DNA of 64,000 bases from Sphingobium baderi. GTDB taxonomy: Bacteria > Pseudomonadota > Alphaproteobacteria > Sphingomonadales > Sphingomonadaceae. The notes under the pieces were generated by a model. That model did not search any database. It was not told where the DNA came from and worked only from the letters and a program-made list of their open reading frames with translations. Below are positions 41,627 to 51,324 of this stretch, piece after piece. Position 1 is the stretch's first letter. Each line of letters begins with the position of its first letter. The stretch lies in NCBI RefSeq assembly GCF_001456115.1, contig NZ_CP013264.1:434001-498000 (forward strand), given 5' to 3'. Both the position numbers and the translations under genes were made by a program.

Positions 41627-43108
41627 ATGAATGCACAATCTCTTTCACGTTACCGCGCCCAATGGTTTAGCGGCGCGGGCAATGCACGCCGCGACATATT
41701 GGCCGGAATGGTCGCCACCTTCGCGCTGATTCCAGAAGTTATAGCCTTCTCCTTCGTGGCAGGCATCGACCCGGAAGTGGGACTGTTCGCCTCCTTCATG
41801 ATCGGTATCGTGATCGCCTTCACGGGAGGGCGCCCGGCGATGATCTCCGGCGCGGCCGGATCAGTCGCGCTGGTCGCAGCCGCGCTGGTCCACAGTCATG
41901 GCCTGCAATATCTGCTGGCCGCCACCCTGCTTGCCGGACTGTTGCAGATCGCCTTCGGCCTCATGAAGCTGGACGTGCTGATGCGTTTCGTCTCGCGATC
42001 CGTACGCACCGGCTTCGTCAATGCGCTTGCGATCCTCATCTTCTCGGCACAGGTGCCCCAGATGCTGAATGTCAGCTGGCACAGCTATGCCATGATCGCG
42101 GGCGGTCTCGCGATCATCTATCTGGTGCCAAGGGTGACAACCGTCATTCCCTCGCCTCTCATCTGCATCGTCATACTGACCGCGATCAGCCTGGTCTTTC
42201 CTATGCCGATCCACACCGTTGCGGACCTTGGTCGCCTGCCCGCTTCATTGCCTTCCTTCACGCTCCCGGCGATTCCGTTCGAATGGGAAACGCTCAAGGT
42301 CGTGGCCCCCTATGCCCTTGCCATGGCAGCAGTCGGCCTTCTTGAATCGATGATGACCGCCAGCGTCGTCGATGATCTTACTGAAACCACCAGTTCAAAG
42401 GCGCAGGAATGCACCGGCCTGGGCCTTGCCAATGTGGCCGCGGGGCTGTTCGGCGGCATCGCTGGCTGCGGCATGATCGGCCAGACGGTGGGCAATGTCC
42501 GCTATGGTGGGCGCGGGCGGCTCTCCACGCTGGTCGCGGGCCTGTTCCTACTTGTCATCATGGTGCCGCTCCGCCCATGGGTGGCGCAGATTCCCGTGGC
42601 CGCGCTGGTAGCGATCATGATCATGGTGTCGATCAGCACCTTCTCCTGGGGGTCGTTCCGCGACCTCGCGCTCCATCCCAAGGTTTCAGGCGTCGTTATG
42701 CTGGCAACGGTGGTTGTAACAGTCGCAACCCACGACCTCTCGGCCGGCGTCGCGGTCGGCGTGTTGCTCAGCGGCGTGTTCTTCGCCTTCAAGGTGACGC
42801 GTTTGATGCGGGTTACATCGCACCATGATGAGGAAGCCGACACGCGAACCTATACGGTGTCAGGCCAGATATTCTTCGCCAGCGCCGATATTTTCGCGGA
42901 TCAATTCGATCTGCGCGATACCGTGCGCCGCGTGCGAATTGACCTGACCGCCAGCCATTTTTGGGACGTCACCGCCGTTGGCGCGCTCGAGGACGTTGTG
43001 ACCAAGATGAGACACCATGGCATTGCTGTCGAGGTGGTCGGCCTGAACGAGGCCAGCGCCATATTGGTCGATCGTCTCGCTCCCAATGTCGGCGGAGCCG
43101 TCCCGTAA
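41627..43108 (+). CDS. SulP-family anion transporter
   Basis: A 493-residue membrane transporter with about ten to twelve hydrophobic segments, the SulP landmarks 'DILAGMVATFALIPEVIAFSF' (split near 'LAGMVATFAL'), 'GRPAMISGAAGSVALV' and 'VGLLESMMTASVVDDLT', and a C-terminal STAS domain ('VRRVRIDLTASHFWDVTAVG'). It moves sulfate, bicarbonate or dicarboxylates. The substrate is not predictable. It is preceded by a possible structured leader and convergent with an EthD gene. Confidence 0.92.
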   Translation: MNAQSLSRYRAQWFSGAGNARRDILAGMVATFALIPEVIAFSFVAGIDPEVGLFASFMIGIVIAFTGGRPAMISGAAGSVALVAAALVHSHGLQYLLAATLLAGLLQIAFGLMKLDVLMRFVSRSVRTGFVNALAILIFSAQVPQMLNVSWHSYAMIAGGLAIIYLVPRVTTVIPSPLICIVILTAISLVFPMPIHTVADLGRLPASLPSFTLPAIPFEWETLKVVAPYALAMAAVGLLESMMTASVVDDLTETTSSKAQECTGLGLANVAAGLFGGIAGCGMIGQTVGNVRYGGRGRLSTLVAGLFLLVIMVPLRPWVAQIPVAALVAIMIMVSISTFSWGSFRDLALHPKVSGVVMLATVVVTVATHDLSAGVAVGVLLSGVFFAFKVTRLMRVTSHHDEEADTRTYTVSGQIFFASADIFADQFDLRDTVRRVRIDLTASHFWDVTAVGALEDVVTKMRHHGIAVEVVGLNEASAILVDRLAPNVGGAVP

Positions 43109-43163
43109 CGGACGGCCCGAGAGGCATTGGGGAAAGCGGCTATTGCGGGTCTTTTTACGCCGC

Positions 43164-43868
43164 CTAATTATCGCGTGAGAAGACCTGCTGCTCATCAGTC
43201 ATGAAGAATATATTATAGGGCCTGTCGCAGAAGCGTTCTTCGTCTGCGCTCAGGATGGCCATCCCTTCGGCATCCGCGAAAAGATCGTCGGCTATCTCCA
43301 TCGATTTGAACCAGATTTCCGGACCGGCATCGAAATCATATTCAGCGTCGGGATTGCGGTAGGTCTGAAGTACGTGATTCTGGATATAACGTACAGTCCG
43401 GTTCTTGTTGATCGACGCCCCAACATCGGCGTGCAGCGTCAGATAATATTCATGGGCGAACGCGCGCGTAAAGCGCGGCAGTCGCTTAAAGAAGGAAAAC
43501 ATCTTAAGCGGCAGATGGGACTTGTCGCGATTATACATCCATATTTCATCGACGAGCAGATGGGTGGCTTTGGCAATATGTGATGTATCCGCGAACAAAT
43601 CCTGAAAAGCGGGCGTCGACAGCAATGTCTGTGGATCATCATGATTGTCGAAATAGTAACAGCCGACGCCCGCCCAATCCTGCGGCGTGAAGCCCTCCCC
43701 GCTACGGACGTCTTTCGGCACGACATGATGATGAACAGCCCGGGATAAGGAATCGGCACAAAGCGGTAGTGCACGAAGCTGGGGAAGGAAGATGTCTCGC
43801 CAATAACTGCGGAACTGCTCTGCGGAAACGTCCGGCGACCGTTTTATCAACGTCATCAGTTTGGCCAT
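43164..43868 (-). CDS. EthD-domain protein
   Basis: A 234-residue protein beginning 'MAKLMTLIKRSPDVSAEQFR', with the EthD-type 'FRSYWRDIFLPQLRALP'. Related to the EthD protein at 30611 in fold and context. It is last in a minus-strand unit Rieske oxygenase - unknown 117-residue protein - EthD. The exact reaction of such proteins is not known. Confidence 0.78.
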   Translation of the reverse strand: MAKLMTLIKRSPDVSAEQFRSYWRDIFLPQLRALPLCADSLSRAVHHHVVPKDVRSGEGFTPQDWAGVGCYYFDNHDDPQTLLSTPAFQDLFADTSHIAKATHLLVDEIWMYNRDKSHLPLKMFSFFKRLPRFTRAFAHEYYLTLHADVGASINKNRTVRYIQNHVLQTYRNPDAEYDFDAGPEIWFKSMEIADDLFADAEGMAILSADEERFCDRPYNIFFMTDEQQVFSRDN

Positions 43869-43918
43869 GATCTCTACCCAATTCTCATTATTATCCGAGG
43901 TTCCAAGTGGACCTCGCC

Positions 43919-44272
43919 TCAGATGACGCCATCGTTCCAGTCGATCTTCACATGGTGTGGAGCATCGACAAAAGGCACGCAAGGCGCGCCATAGACCTCG
44001 ATGGCGGCTGCCGCCTCCGTCAGCCCAAGCGCCAGTTGAAACAGCGCATGTTCGGGCGCCGGAAGATCATGATCGGCAGGAAAGCCATCCAGGTAGGAAA
44101 GGATATCCCTGATCCTGGGTTCCATCGCGTCATAGAAGGCGCGCAGCTCTTCCTGACGGGAGGCCTGCCGTTGGAGATAGCGCGCTTCCGCCGTTTCGAG
44201 CGGACCCCAGATCGGGACGAAAGACTGCAAATCGGCAAAGGCTGCGGGCAGCGCCTGGTTGAAATTGGCCAT
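43919..44272 (-). CDS. Conserved-looking protein of unknown function in a Rieske operon
   Basis: A 117-residue, probably alpha-helical, acidic protein without signal peptide ('FVPIWGPLETAEARYLQRQA', 'FYDAMEPRIRDILSYLDGFP'). It starts 11 bases after the Rieske oxygenase stop and ends 50 bases before the EthD gene, so it is co-transcribed with them. No family is recognised; it is too short and lacks the look of a ring-hydroxylase beta subunit. Confidence 0.7.
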   Translation of the reverse strand: MANFNQALPAAFADLQSFVPIWGPLETAEARYLQRQASRQEELRAFYDAMEPRIRDILSYLDGFPADHDLPAPEHALFQLALGLTEAAAAIEVYGAPCVPFVDAPHHVKIDWNDGVI

Positions 44273-44283
44273 GAGTTGCGCTC

Positions 44284-45561
44284 CTATTCCGCTGCCAGGA
44301 CCATGGGGGTCGCATGGCTGCCATTGACGATGCTTTCCAGCACCGCGGCCTGGTGGCGGCAGATCATCTCGTAAATCCCGAACTGGATGAATGGCTTCGC
44401 GCCTGACTCCATCGCCGTATGTTGCTTTTCCGTGCAGGCGATATCTTCGCTGGAGATGTCACGGTTGAACGCGACGCTCGCTTCCATGCCGAAACGCTCG
44501 GTCCATGTCTGCGGAGCCTTGGCGAAATGGTAATGCGCCTCCCAGCGAAAGCTGTCGGGCGAAATCGGCCAGTAATGCATCGTCCAGAACCCGTGCATCG
44601 CAAGGCTGAGGATACAGTTGGGAAAGATGGATATCTGTTCGTTGCTCCAATCCTCATCCTGCGTCGGGTTGAGGCCGGCGACGTCGAAAGCCCCCCGTTC
44701 CGCCGCATCGGCGACTGTCACCTGCGGCACGGCCTCGAATATCAGCTTCTGGATGGGCTTGCTCTCCGGCACGACGAAATCCGGGTTTCGCGTGTTGGAC
44801 GTTCGCCTGTGGGGGCCATAAACGTCGAGCGAGACGAAATGAACGTGCGGATTTTTCTGCGAACACACCATATCCTTGGCGCTGTCGGCATGCAGCGCCC
44901 GGACATGATAGCCCTCGCTGGCGGCGTCGAACCCCGCTTTCCAGTTGGACTGGACCACGCCCGAAAGCCGGGCGGTATAGCGGAACCGGTCGAGAGGCGT
45001 ATCCTCGAGCAGGTCCATGACTCCACCGAGGAAATCGCGCAGGGTTTGCGCGGGTTCGGGATCGAGATTGATGAAGATGAGGCCCTTCCAGACTTCGATC
45101 GCAATCGGGGTCAGGCCGGAGGTTGCAAAATCCAGGTCAGGGAAGGAAGCGGCCCGGTCAGGCACGCCGCGAAGACGACCATCCGACGCATAGCTCCAGG
45201 CATGATAGGGACAGACGAACTGGGAGTCGCATCCCTGCTCGCCCCAAACCAGCTTCAGCGCGCGGTGGGAGCAGACATTATGGAAAGCACGGATGATCCC
45301 GTCCTGGCCCCTGGCTATGAGTATCGACGCCTTTCCGGCTTCGACATCCCGGACGATCCAGCTGCCAGGTTTCGGCACGTCGGATTCCAGGCCAACATTG
45401 AGCCAGACGCGACGGAAAACTTCCATTTCCTGATCGAAGCGATTCTTCGACAAATAGGTGTCCGAAGCAACCTTGCCCGTGCGGATTATATCTTCATCGG
45501 GGTGCATCCTGCCCAAGCCGACATCGAATTCGGCCAGGGCCTTCTCCACATCCAGCTCCAT
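44284..45561 (-). CDS. Rieske non-heme iron oxygenase, alpha subunit
   Basis: A 425-residue ring-hydroxylating oxygenase alpha subunit. The Rieske motif 'CSHRALKLV' ... 'CPYHAW' binds the 2Fe-2S cluster, and 'FDAASEGYHVRALHADS' supplies the mononuclear iron histidines (E-x2-H-x4-H). The catalytic domain continues to the C-terminus. It needs a ferredoxin and reductase that are not adjacent. AGGAGTGAGG precedes the ATG pair at 45564/45561. It leads the unit with the 117-residue protein and EthD. Confidence 0.93.
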   Translation of the reverse strand: MELDVEKALAEFDVGLGRMHPDEDIIRTGKVASDTYLSKNRFDQEMEVFRRVWLNVGLESDVPKPGSWIVRDVEAGKASILIARGQDGIIRAFHNVCSHRALKLVWGEQGCDSQFVCPYHAWSYASDGRLRGVPDRAASFPDLDFATSGLTPIAIEVWKGLIFINLDPEPAQTLRDFLGGVMDLLEDTPLDRFRYTARLSGVVQSNWKAGFDAASEGYHVRALHADSAKDMVCSQKNPHVHFVSLDVYGPHRRTSNTRNPDFVVPESKPIQKLIFEAVPQVTVADAAERGAFDVAGLNPTQDEDWSNEQISIFPNCILSLAMHGFWTMHYWPISPDSFRWEAHYHFAKAPQTWTERFGMEASVAFNRDISSEDIACTEKQHTAMESGAKPFIQFGIYEMICRHQAAVLESIVNGSHATPMVLAAE

Positions 45562-45667
45562 CATCCTCACTCCTGTGCGTGTCACTTATACGAGCCACTT
45601 CCGTCAGGATGCACGGCAGCGCAGGATTCTCCAAGCGCCATCCCTTCAGGGCCTCGATTCCTAATCT

Positions 45668-45676
45668 ATGCATAAT
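45668..45676 (+). promoter_or_regulatory. Candidate island operator (ATGCATAAT)
   Basis: An exact consensus copy, in an AT-rich stretch about 107 bases upstream of the Rieske oxygenase gene (minus strand). Confidence 0.5.
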
Positions 45677-45793
45677 ATTCCACTATAAAAAGGAAACAAG
45701 GTATTATTTTTAATTTGCATTCCGGCCGACGAAGGAGAAGTTTGAGGTCCAACGAATGCGAGTCGCGCCACAGAAGCGTGAACAGCCGACGGA

Positions 45794-46036
45794 GTGGGTT
45801 TCATGCAAGTCAGTCGTCAGTCAGCGCGGGAAGCAAGCGGTCCGCCTCCTGGGCCTGGATGGCGCGGCGCTGGTTATCATCGGATTGTTTGCTTCCCCGC
45901 CTGGCCTCTGTGGCGCAGGTTCATAGCGGTCTTGGGCGCTCTCACAATCGCGCTCACACTGTTCGCAAGCGGTATCAGCCTCCTCACCGCCAATATCGGC
46001 TTCGTTGTATTGAGCCATCATATCCTGCAGCGCTGA
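45794..46036 (+). CDS. Possible small membrane protein
   Basis: An 80-residue frame with one or two hydrophobic segments in its second half ('WRRFIAVLGALTIALTLFA', 'GISLLTANIGFVVL'). It has a GTG start and no strong ribosome site; an ATG three codons on is possible. It precedes the NTF2-VOC-TonB unit by 48 bases. No family is recognised; it could be spurious. Confidence 0.3.
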   Translation: MGFMQVSRQSAREASGPPPGPGWRGAGYHRIVCFPAWPLWRRFIAVLGALTIALTLFASGISLLTANIGFVVLSHHILQR

Positions 46037-46084
46037 AGTATAACAGCACGACAATCTACACCCCAGGTCAACAAGGAGCGGATT

Positions 46085-46513
46085 ATGGACGACAGGCTTG
46101 AATTTCTCCGTAAGCGCGCATGTGACGCTATGATCGCGCTGGCCGAAAACCGGTGGGCCGATGCAGACGAAGCTTTCCATCCACACGCCACATGGTGGAT
46201 CATCGGACAAGGTGAACTGTCACATGCCCGAGTCCGCGCTCTGGCGACCGAGACGGAAGGTCAATTAACCAAGCATGACCTGCGCGTAATGGGAACGGTC
46301 GCTGAAGGGAACAAGGTTGCCGTCGAACTCCGGGGCGACATGGCCTTCCCCGACGGCCGAACCTATTGCAATACTTATCACCATGTCGTCGAATTCGAAG
46401 GCGACCGTATCATCAGGCTGCACGAATATTTCGATACCTTCTACGTCCGGCAGGTCTTCGGCGGAGACCTTTACGAGCGCAAGATCGAAACCGCTGCCAA
46501 GCAACCGATTTAA
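46085..46513 (+). CDS. NTF2/SnoaL-like protein
   Basis: A 142-residue NTF2-fold protein ('DAMIALAENRWADADEAFHP', 'HHVVEFEGDRIIRLHEYFDT'). AAGGAGCGG precedes the ATG. It is first in a plus-strand unit with a VOC protein (13-base gap) and a TonB receptor. Probably a small isomerase, hydrolase or binding protein for a pathway intermediate. Confidence 0.82.
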   Translation: MDDRLEFLRKRACDAMIALAENRWADADEAFHPHATWWIIGQGELSHARVRALATETEGQLTKHDLRVMGTVAEGNKVAVELRGDMAFPDGRTYCNTYHHVVEFEGDRIIRLHEYFDTFYVRQVFGGDLYERKIETAAKQPI

Positions 46514-46526
46514 TCAGGACAAGTCC

Positions 46527-47087
46527 ATGCCAGTGCCGATCGGGAGCGTGACGGAGATCTGCTTCGTCACGGAAAATATCGAGGCCGCTGTCGACCGGTG
46601 GGCAAAGACTACCGGCGCGGGTCCGTTCATCGTCATGGCGTTCGAGCCAAGTCCAGGGAACCGCTACCGGGGCGAACCGGCCGAGGATGCGTTTCGGGCC
46701 GCGATCGGTTTCCTGGGGACGACTTTAATTGAATTGCTGCAACCAGCGAACGCTGCACCGTCCATCATTCGCGAAGTGCTGGACGTGAAGGGCGAAGGCG
46801 CGCTGCATCACATCTACCCAAGCATCAAGCCGCTGGATGCCGCGGCCTATGACGCCCAGTGCGAGGCGTATCGAGCGAGCGGATTTGTAGAAGCGCTCTC
46901 CCTGCACTTACCCGGAATGGGGCGAAACGCATTCTTCGACGCGCGCGATACGATCGGCTGTTTTCTGGAAGTGCTCGAGTTCGATCGCATCGCATATGAC
47001 GCTATTACCGAACGGCTTCACGCGCTGCATCTGAACTGGAATGGCGAGGAGCCACTTCGCTCCATCGAAGCGCTCTTGGCGGGCTGA
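46527..47087 (+). CDS. VOC/glyoxalase-like protein
   Basis: A 186-residue protein of the Glyoxalase_4/methylmalonyl-CoA-epimerase-like type ('VTEICFVTENIEAAVDRWAK', 'GALHHIYPSI', 'DTIGCFLEVLEF'). The His in 'GALHHI' and the Glu in 'CFLEVLE' fit metal-ligand positions of VOC enzymes. AGGACAAG precedes the ATG. Confidence 0.8.
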   Translation: MPVPIGSVTEICFVTENIEAAVDRWAKTTGAGPFIVMAFEPSPGNRYRGEPAEDAFRAAIGFLGTTLIELLQPANAAPSIIREVLDVKGEGALHHIYPSIKPLDAAAYDAQCEAYRASGFVEALSLHLPGMGRNAFFDARDTIGCFLEVLEFDRIAYDAITERLHALHLNWNGEEPLRSIEALLAG

Positions 47088-47199
47088 TCGAGCCGGCAAA
47101 GCCAAGCTGCCATCGCTTCTATGACGACTTCAACGAGAACAGAGCTCCCGTGAAAACGGCTGGGCCTCTGTCAAAATGAGTGAGAGAGAGAATTTGAAC

Positions 47200-49665
47200 A
47201 TGCAGCATAACAGACTGTTTAAGCGCCTCCTATCCGGCTCCGCCATGGTAGCGATCACCGCACTGGCGATGGCGGAATCGGCCTCCGCCCAAGCGGCGGG
47301 AGAAACTTCGACCGCAACGCCCCAGGCGACATCTACTGCATCTGAAGACCAACTCCAGGATATCGTGGTCACGGCGCGGCGCACAAGCGAAGCGCTGCAA
47401 ACCACGCCTGTGGCAGTGACAGCCCTTAGCGGCGAAAGCCTTGTGCAGCGCCAGATCGCCTCGGTCTCGGATCTTGGCCGCACGGCGCCCAGCCTGAGCG
47501 TGGGCGGCGGCGGCACCGGTCCCGGCTCGCTGGTCTTCCTGGCGATCCGTGGTCAGGCTCAGAACAGCCCAACATCCTTTTCCGACGCATCGGTTGGAAT
47601 CTATATCGACGGCGTATACGTGGCGCGCCCGGTAGTGGGCAATTTGGGTTTTCTGGACATGGCGAGCGCCGAAGTCCTGCGCGGCCCGCAGGGGACGCTG
47701 TTCGGTCGCAATACCACGGGCGGCGCCCTCAACCTCACATCGCAAAAACCGACCGACCGTTTCGAAGGTTATGCAAAGCTGGGCACGGGCAATTATGGCC
47801 AGCGGCTTGTCGAAGGCGTTGTCAACATTCCCTTGACGGATGAACTCGCTACCCGCTTCGCGGGTCGATACGACCGTCATGCCGGCTATTTCAAAAATCC
47901 CTTCCTTGGACGCCGGCAGGGCGATGTCGATGGCGAATATTATCTCCGCGGATCGCTGAAGTGGGAACCGACGTCGCTGCCGGTGACGCTGAACATCATC
48001 GGAGATTATACCCATTATCGGGATCATGGCGCTGGCGTTTCCACCGTCGCCATCAACCCCGACGGCGCGCTCGCGTCCTTTTATGCCCTTTCCCAGGCGG
48101 GAACACCGGGTTATGAGAATTTCAACTTCGGCAATGCCGGGCCGATTACCCAATATCTGAATCCGCAATTCGTGCCTGCCGATCAGCGTCAATTCCTCCT
48201 GTCGAACAGCTGGCGCACGGTCTATGGCGCGCCCCAAACGGGCAACCCAAAGATCGACAACCCCTTCAGCCTGACCAAGGCGGGTTCGATTACCGCGAAT
48301 CTCGACATCGATCTGGGTGACGTTTCGATCAAGTCGATCACGGGCTATCGCAAGTCGCACAGCGCCAACAGCCAGGATCTGTCGGGAACGCCAACCGGCG
48401 TGGGTGGCTTTGTGAGCATCTACCACAATCATCAGTTCAGCGAGGAACTGCAGCTTTCCGGGAGTCTGGGTCGTCTCGATTATATTGGCGGCATCTACTA
48501 CTTCCGTGAATCAGGTACGGAGGAAACCCAATCGGCGATCCTGTACAATACTCCCGCAGAGAATTTCCGTGGTAGCCTCGCCAACTATTATGCCGAGTCC
48601 AAGGGTGTGTTTGCACAGGTGAACTACAATGCCACGGATTCACTGCGTATCACGGGAGGCATACGGTACACCTGGGATACGCGCTTCATAAATCGTCATG
48701 GCGTTGACGATTATCGCGCCGCAGATCCAATCTGTTCCGGCGGGATCAATGCCGGGCTGCCGGCGAGCGTTGCTCCCTGCGACCCCCCCAACAAGGTGAA
48801 ATTCAAGTATCCCGCATGGACGGCAGGCATTGATTATAAGCTGTCACCGGACATTTTTGTCTATGCCAAGACCAGCGGAGCGTCGATGTCAGGCGGTTAT
48901 AATGGCCGACCCGTGCCACCGGAATATTCAAGCGCCTTCGACCCCGAGCATGTCAAGGACGTTGAGGTTGGCATCAAGGGCGAATTTCTTAACCGCCGGC
49001 TGCGGACCAACTTTGCGTTTTTCCATGCCTGGCAGTCGAAGGTCCAGCGCATCGTCACCACAACATTTGTCGACGGCGACGGGCAGACCCAGCTGACCCA
49101 GTTTGTCAGCAATTCCGGCAAGGTTCGCACCTATGGCGTCGAGTTTGAAGGCACGCTGATCCCGTGGCGGGGCATGGAGTTGACCGGCAGCGCCGCCTAT
49201 CTGCACGCGGCGTATGTCAGGGGCAGTCGCACGGAGAACCAGCTTGTCAACGGTCTGGTTGTTCCGGTCGATCGTTCGGGGGAGCCTGTAACCCAGGCGC
49301 CCAAATATACCGCGAACGCTGGCGCAACGCAGACCTTCGACATCGATAGCGGCAAGCTGGCGTTCCATATCGATTATGCCTATACTGCGGCACGCTATTT
49401 CGATTACTTTACCACTGGCGATCCGGCACAGGCGGCAGCGGTTGCGATCGGTAATGAATCTGCGCGAAATAAGGCTTATTCTCTAGTGAACGGCCAGATT
49501 TCCTTACAGATGGATTCGGGCATCGAATTTGCAATCTGGGGCAAGAATCTGGCCAACGAGAAATGGTTCAGCAACGCCTTCAACAGCTATACGGGCTTGG
49601 GGTCCAGCGAGCAGTTCCCCAGTGCTCCGCGCACCTATGGCGGCACCGTGACGGTGCGATTCTGA
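47200..49665 (+). CDS. TonB-dependent outer-membrane receptor
   Basis: A receptor of about 821 residues: signal peptide (cleavage near 'ASAQA'), TonB-box/plug start 'DIVVTARRTSEALQTTPVAV', plug motifs 'VEVLRGPQGTLFGRNTTGGA' (read as 'AEVLRGPQG'), and a barrel ending in 'TVTVRF'. I prefer the ATG at 47200 over 47176 because GAGAGAGA lies before it and the signal peptide then starts at once. It is clearly paralogous to the receptor at 58009. It likely imports the hydrophobic substrate of the island. Confidence 0.9.
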   Translation: MQHNRLFKRLLSGSAMVAITALAMAESASAQAAGETSTATPQATSTASEDQLQDIVVTARRTSEALQTTPVAVTALSGESLVQRQIASVSDLGRTAPSLSVGGGGTGPGSLVFLAIRGQAQNSPTSFSDASVGIYIDGVYVARPVVGNLGFLDMASAEVLRGPQGTLFGRNTTGGALNLTSQKPTDRFEGYAKLGTGNYGQRLVEGVVNIPLTDELATRFAGRYDRHAGYFKNPFLGRRQGDVDGEYYLRGSLKWEPTSLPVTLNIIGDYTHYRDHGAGVSTVAINPDGALASFYALSQAGTPGYENFNFGNAGPITQYLNPQFVPADQRQFLLSNSWRTVYGAPQTGNPKIDNPFSLTKAGSITANLDIDLGDVSIKSITGYRKSHSANSQDLSGTPTGVGGFVSIYHNHQFSEELQLSGSLGRLDYIGGIYYFRESGTEETQSAILYNTPAENFRGSLANYYAESKGVFAQVNYNATDSLRITGGIRYTWDTRFINRHGVDDYRAADPICSGGINAGLPASVAPCDPPNKVKFKYPAWTAGIDYKLSPDIFVYAKTSGASMSGGYNGRPVPPEYSSAFDPEHVKDVEVGIKGEFLNRRLRTNFAFFHAWQSKVQRIVTTTFVDGDGQTQLTQFVSNSGKVRTYGVEFEGTLIPWRGMELTGSAAYLHAAYVRGSRTENQLVNGLVVPVDRSGEPVTQAPKYTANAGATQTFDIDSGKLAFHIDYAYTAARYFDYFTTGDPAQAAAVAIGNESARNKAYSLVNGQISLQMDSGIEFAIWGKNLANEKWFSNAFNSYTGLGSSEQFPSAPRTYGGTVTVRF

Positions 49666-49674
49666 TTGAAGAAT

Positions 49675-49697
49675 GCCGCCACCCGGTGGGTGGCGGC
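49675..49697 (+). terminator. Hairpin after the TonB receptor (no T-tract)
   Basis: A perfect 10-bp stem, GCCGCCACCC with GGGTGGCGGC, and a GGT loop, 10 bases after the receptor stop. There is no run of T after it, so it may be a factor-dependent terminator, an mRNA-stabilising hairpin, or a bidirectional one shared with the convergent TetR gene. Confidence 0.5.
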
Positions 49698-49740
49698 AGC
49701 GATGTTCCTACCGGAAAGCGATGATGTGCCGGCCTGCGGC

Positions 49741-50412
49741 TTATCCATCGGTTCCGGCGCAGTCGCTTGCCATGCGTTCAACGTCTTTCAGGAACATTTC
49801 GACATTTTCTTCAAAACACTGATCTAACGATTCCTGGGATTCCGACGGGTCGGCGCTGCGTGCATTGCTCTCCTCGTAAAGCACGCTGCCCATCACGATG
49901 ACGGCAAATCGAACAAAGACGTGATAGACTTTTTTCTGCGGTATGCCGGCATTTGTCAGCGCAGCATGGGCCGTGGCGTGGAACCACTTCGTATAAGGTT
50001 GCTGCAATACGTCGCAGCCTTGCGCCAGAACTACATCCAGCACACCTGGAAACGGCTTATATGCCTGGTGCAACGCGCCGGCCATCGCACGCAAGGTCTC
50101 GTCCCATGGCTTGTCCCGGACGTCGGGCATGCAGGCGTCCAGAATCGTTTCGACCAGAATTTCGAGCATGCCCTGCTTGTCAGTCACATGACCGTAAAGA
50201 ACCTTCGGGGACACGCCCAAAGCCGATGCCACGGGTCGCATCTGAAGACCCGTCACGCCTTCGTGGCGCGCGATGTCCAGCAAGGTCGCGGCCAGTCTTT
50301 CGCGATCAAGCACCGGCCCGTCCTCAATCCGCGGTCGCCCCCGCCGGTTCGGCTTTCTTTTTTCCAGGGATATGCCGCCGCTTTCCAAATCCCTCGATTT
50401 CGCTAAGTTCAC
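49741..50412 (-). CDS. TetR-family regulator
   Basis: A 223-residue TetR-type repressor. The N-terminal helix-turn-helix is 'VTGLQMRPVASALGVSPKVL' followed by 'YGHVTDKQGML'; the C-terminal ligand domain is helical. An N-terminal basic extension ('KRKPNRRGRPR') precedes the first helix. It is downstream of an SDR gene on the same strand (111-base gap). Targets are unknown; the nearby TonB receptor is convergent. Confidence 0.88.
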   Translation of the reverse strand: MNLAKSRDLESGGISLEKRKPNRRGRPRIEDGPVLDRERLAATLLDIARHEGVTGLQMRPVASALGVSPKVLYGHVTDKQGMLEILVETILDACMPDVRDKPWDETLRAMAGALHQAYKPFPGVLDVVLAQGCDVLQQPYTKWFHATAHAALTNAGIPQKKVYHVFVRFAVIVMGSVLYEESNARSADPSESQESLDQCFEENVEMFLKDVERMASDCAGTDG

Positions 50413-50523
50413 TTTACCCGTCCCTTTCGATCACGGGATTGTAACAGGTCTTCGTAGATAAGAGCTATAGCCGCAGTGCAAGCGGAGGGCCGCAAATCTC
50501 CAACACGCAAGCAAGGTTTCCCG

Positions 50524-51324
50524 CTAGAGAGACGGATTTTCGATGATATCCGCATAAGTGGGTTGATGCGCTAACATGCCTCCGTCGCAGCATATGACCT
50601 GACCCGTGATGAACGATCCGTCATCCGAAGCAAGAAATGCGACAAGCGCCGCCATATCCTCGCCTCGCCCATAGCGCGGCAATGGGGTGTGACGCGCACT
50701 GACCGCATGCAAATCTGGAAAGCGCGCCTCCAGTTCGGGGTCGGTGATGAGGCCAGGCGACACCGCATTGCAGCGGATATTCTCGCGGCCATGCTGGGTT
50801 GCAATGTGCCGCGTTAGCGCGTTGATCGCAGCCTTCGACGCGCCATAGGCGATCCGCGCGCTGTCACCGGCCAGGGCCGCGTTTGACGAAGTATTTATGA
50901 TGACGCCGCCACCCACTGCCCGCATGTGGGGGATCGCATGTTTGCATGCGACGACATAGCCGCGGACATTGACTTCCATGGTTTTGTCCCAAGCCGGCAA
51001 TGATATGTTCACCACATCAGTGTCGCTGTTCAGGAAATCTACGTCGAGCAAGGCGGCGTTATTGTGGAGAATGTCGATCCGGCCGAAGCGCTGGACTGTC
51101 GTTTCGACCATGGCCCGGATCGATTCCGGTTCTCCGGCATCGAATATGAAGGGCAGAGCGCAATCGCCAATGTCTCTGGCCACGCTTTCGGCCGCTTCTC
51201 GCGACCGATCGGCGACGATCACTTTCGCGCCCTCGCTTGCCAGCCTTCGCGCAGTCGCGGCTCCGATGCGACCGCCGCCGCCCGTCACGATCGCTACCCG
51301 TCCGTCCAAACGCTCCACAGGCAT
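50524..51324 (-). CDS. Short-chain dehydrogenase/reductase (SDR)
   Basis: A 266-residue classical SDR: 'TGGGGRIGAAT', 'HNNAALLD', 'INTSSNAAL', catalytic 'YGASK', 'SPGLI'. The ATG at 51324 follows GAGAAGGAA; the longer frame (to 51402) lacks family similarity. It is divergent from a Rieske oxygenase gene, and the shared region holds two island motifs. Confidence 0.92.
   Translation of the reverse strand: MPVERLDGRVAIVTGGGGRIGAATARRLASEGAKVIVADRSREAAESVARDIGDCALPFIFDAGEPESIRAMVETTVQRFGRIDILHNNAALLDVDFLNSDTDVVNISLPAWDKTMEVNVRGYVVACKHAIPHMRAVGGGVIINTSSNAALAGDSARIAYGASKAAINALTRHIATQHGRENIRCNAVSPGLITDPELEARFPDLHAVSARHTPLPRYGRGEDMAALVAFLASDDGSFITGQVICCDGGMLAHQPTYADIIENPSL

Larger units (their letters stand above)
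45562..46084. other. Divergent intergenic region with a doubtful small membrane-protein ORF
   Basis: Between the Rieske gene and the NTF2-like gene. It holds the motif at 45668 and an AT-rich promoter-like stretch (45665-45720). A GTG-initiated 80-codon frame (45794-46036, plus) contains a hydrophobic segment ('FIAVLGALTIALTLFASG') and could encode a small membrane protein, but its N-terminal half is low-complexity and no ribosome site is clear. Confidence 0.4.

Noticed and set aside
41442..41648. 68-codon minus-strand frame overlapping the SulP start
   Set aside because: Antisense to the probable SulP leader and start, without ribosome site.
43109..43163. Rho-independent terminator between the SulP and EthD genes
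   Set aside because: A TCTTTTT run is present, but the preceding bases do not form a convincing stem.
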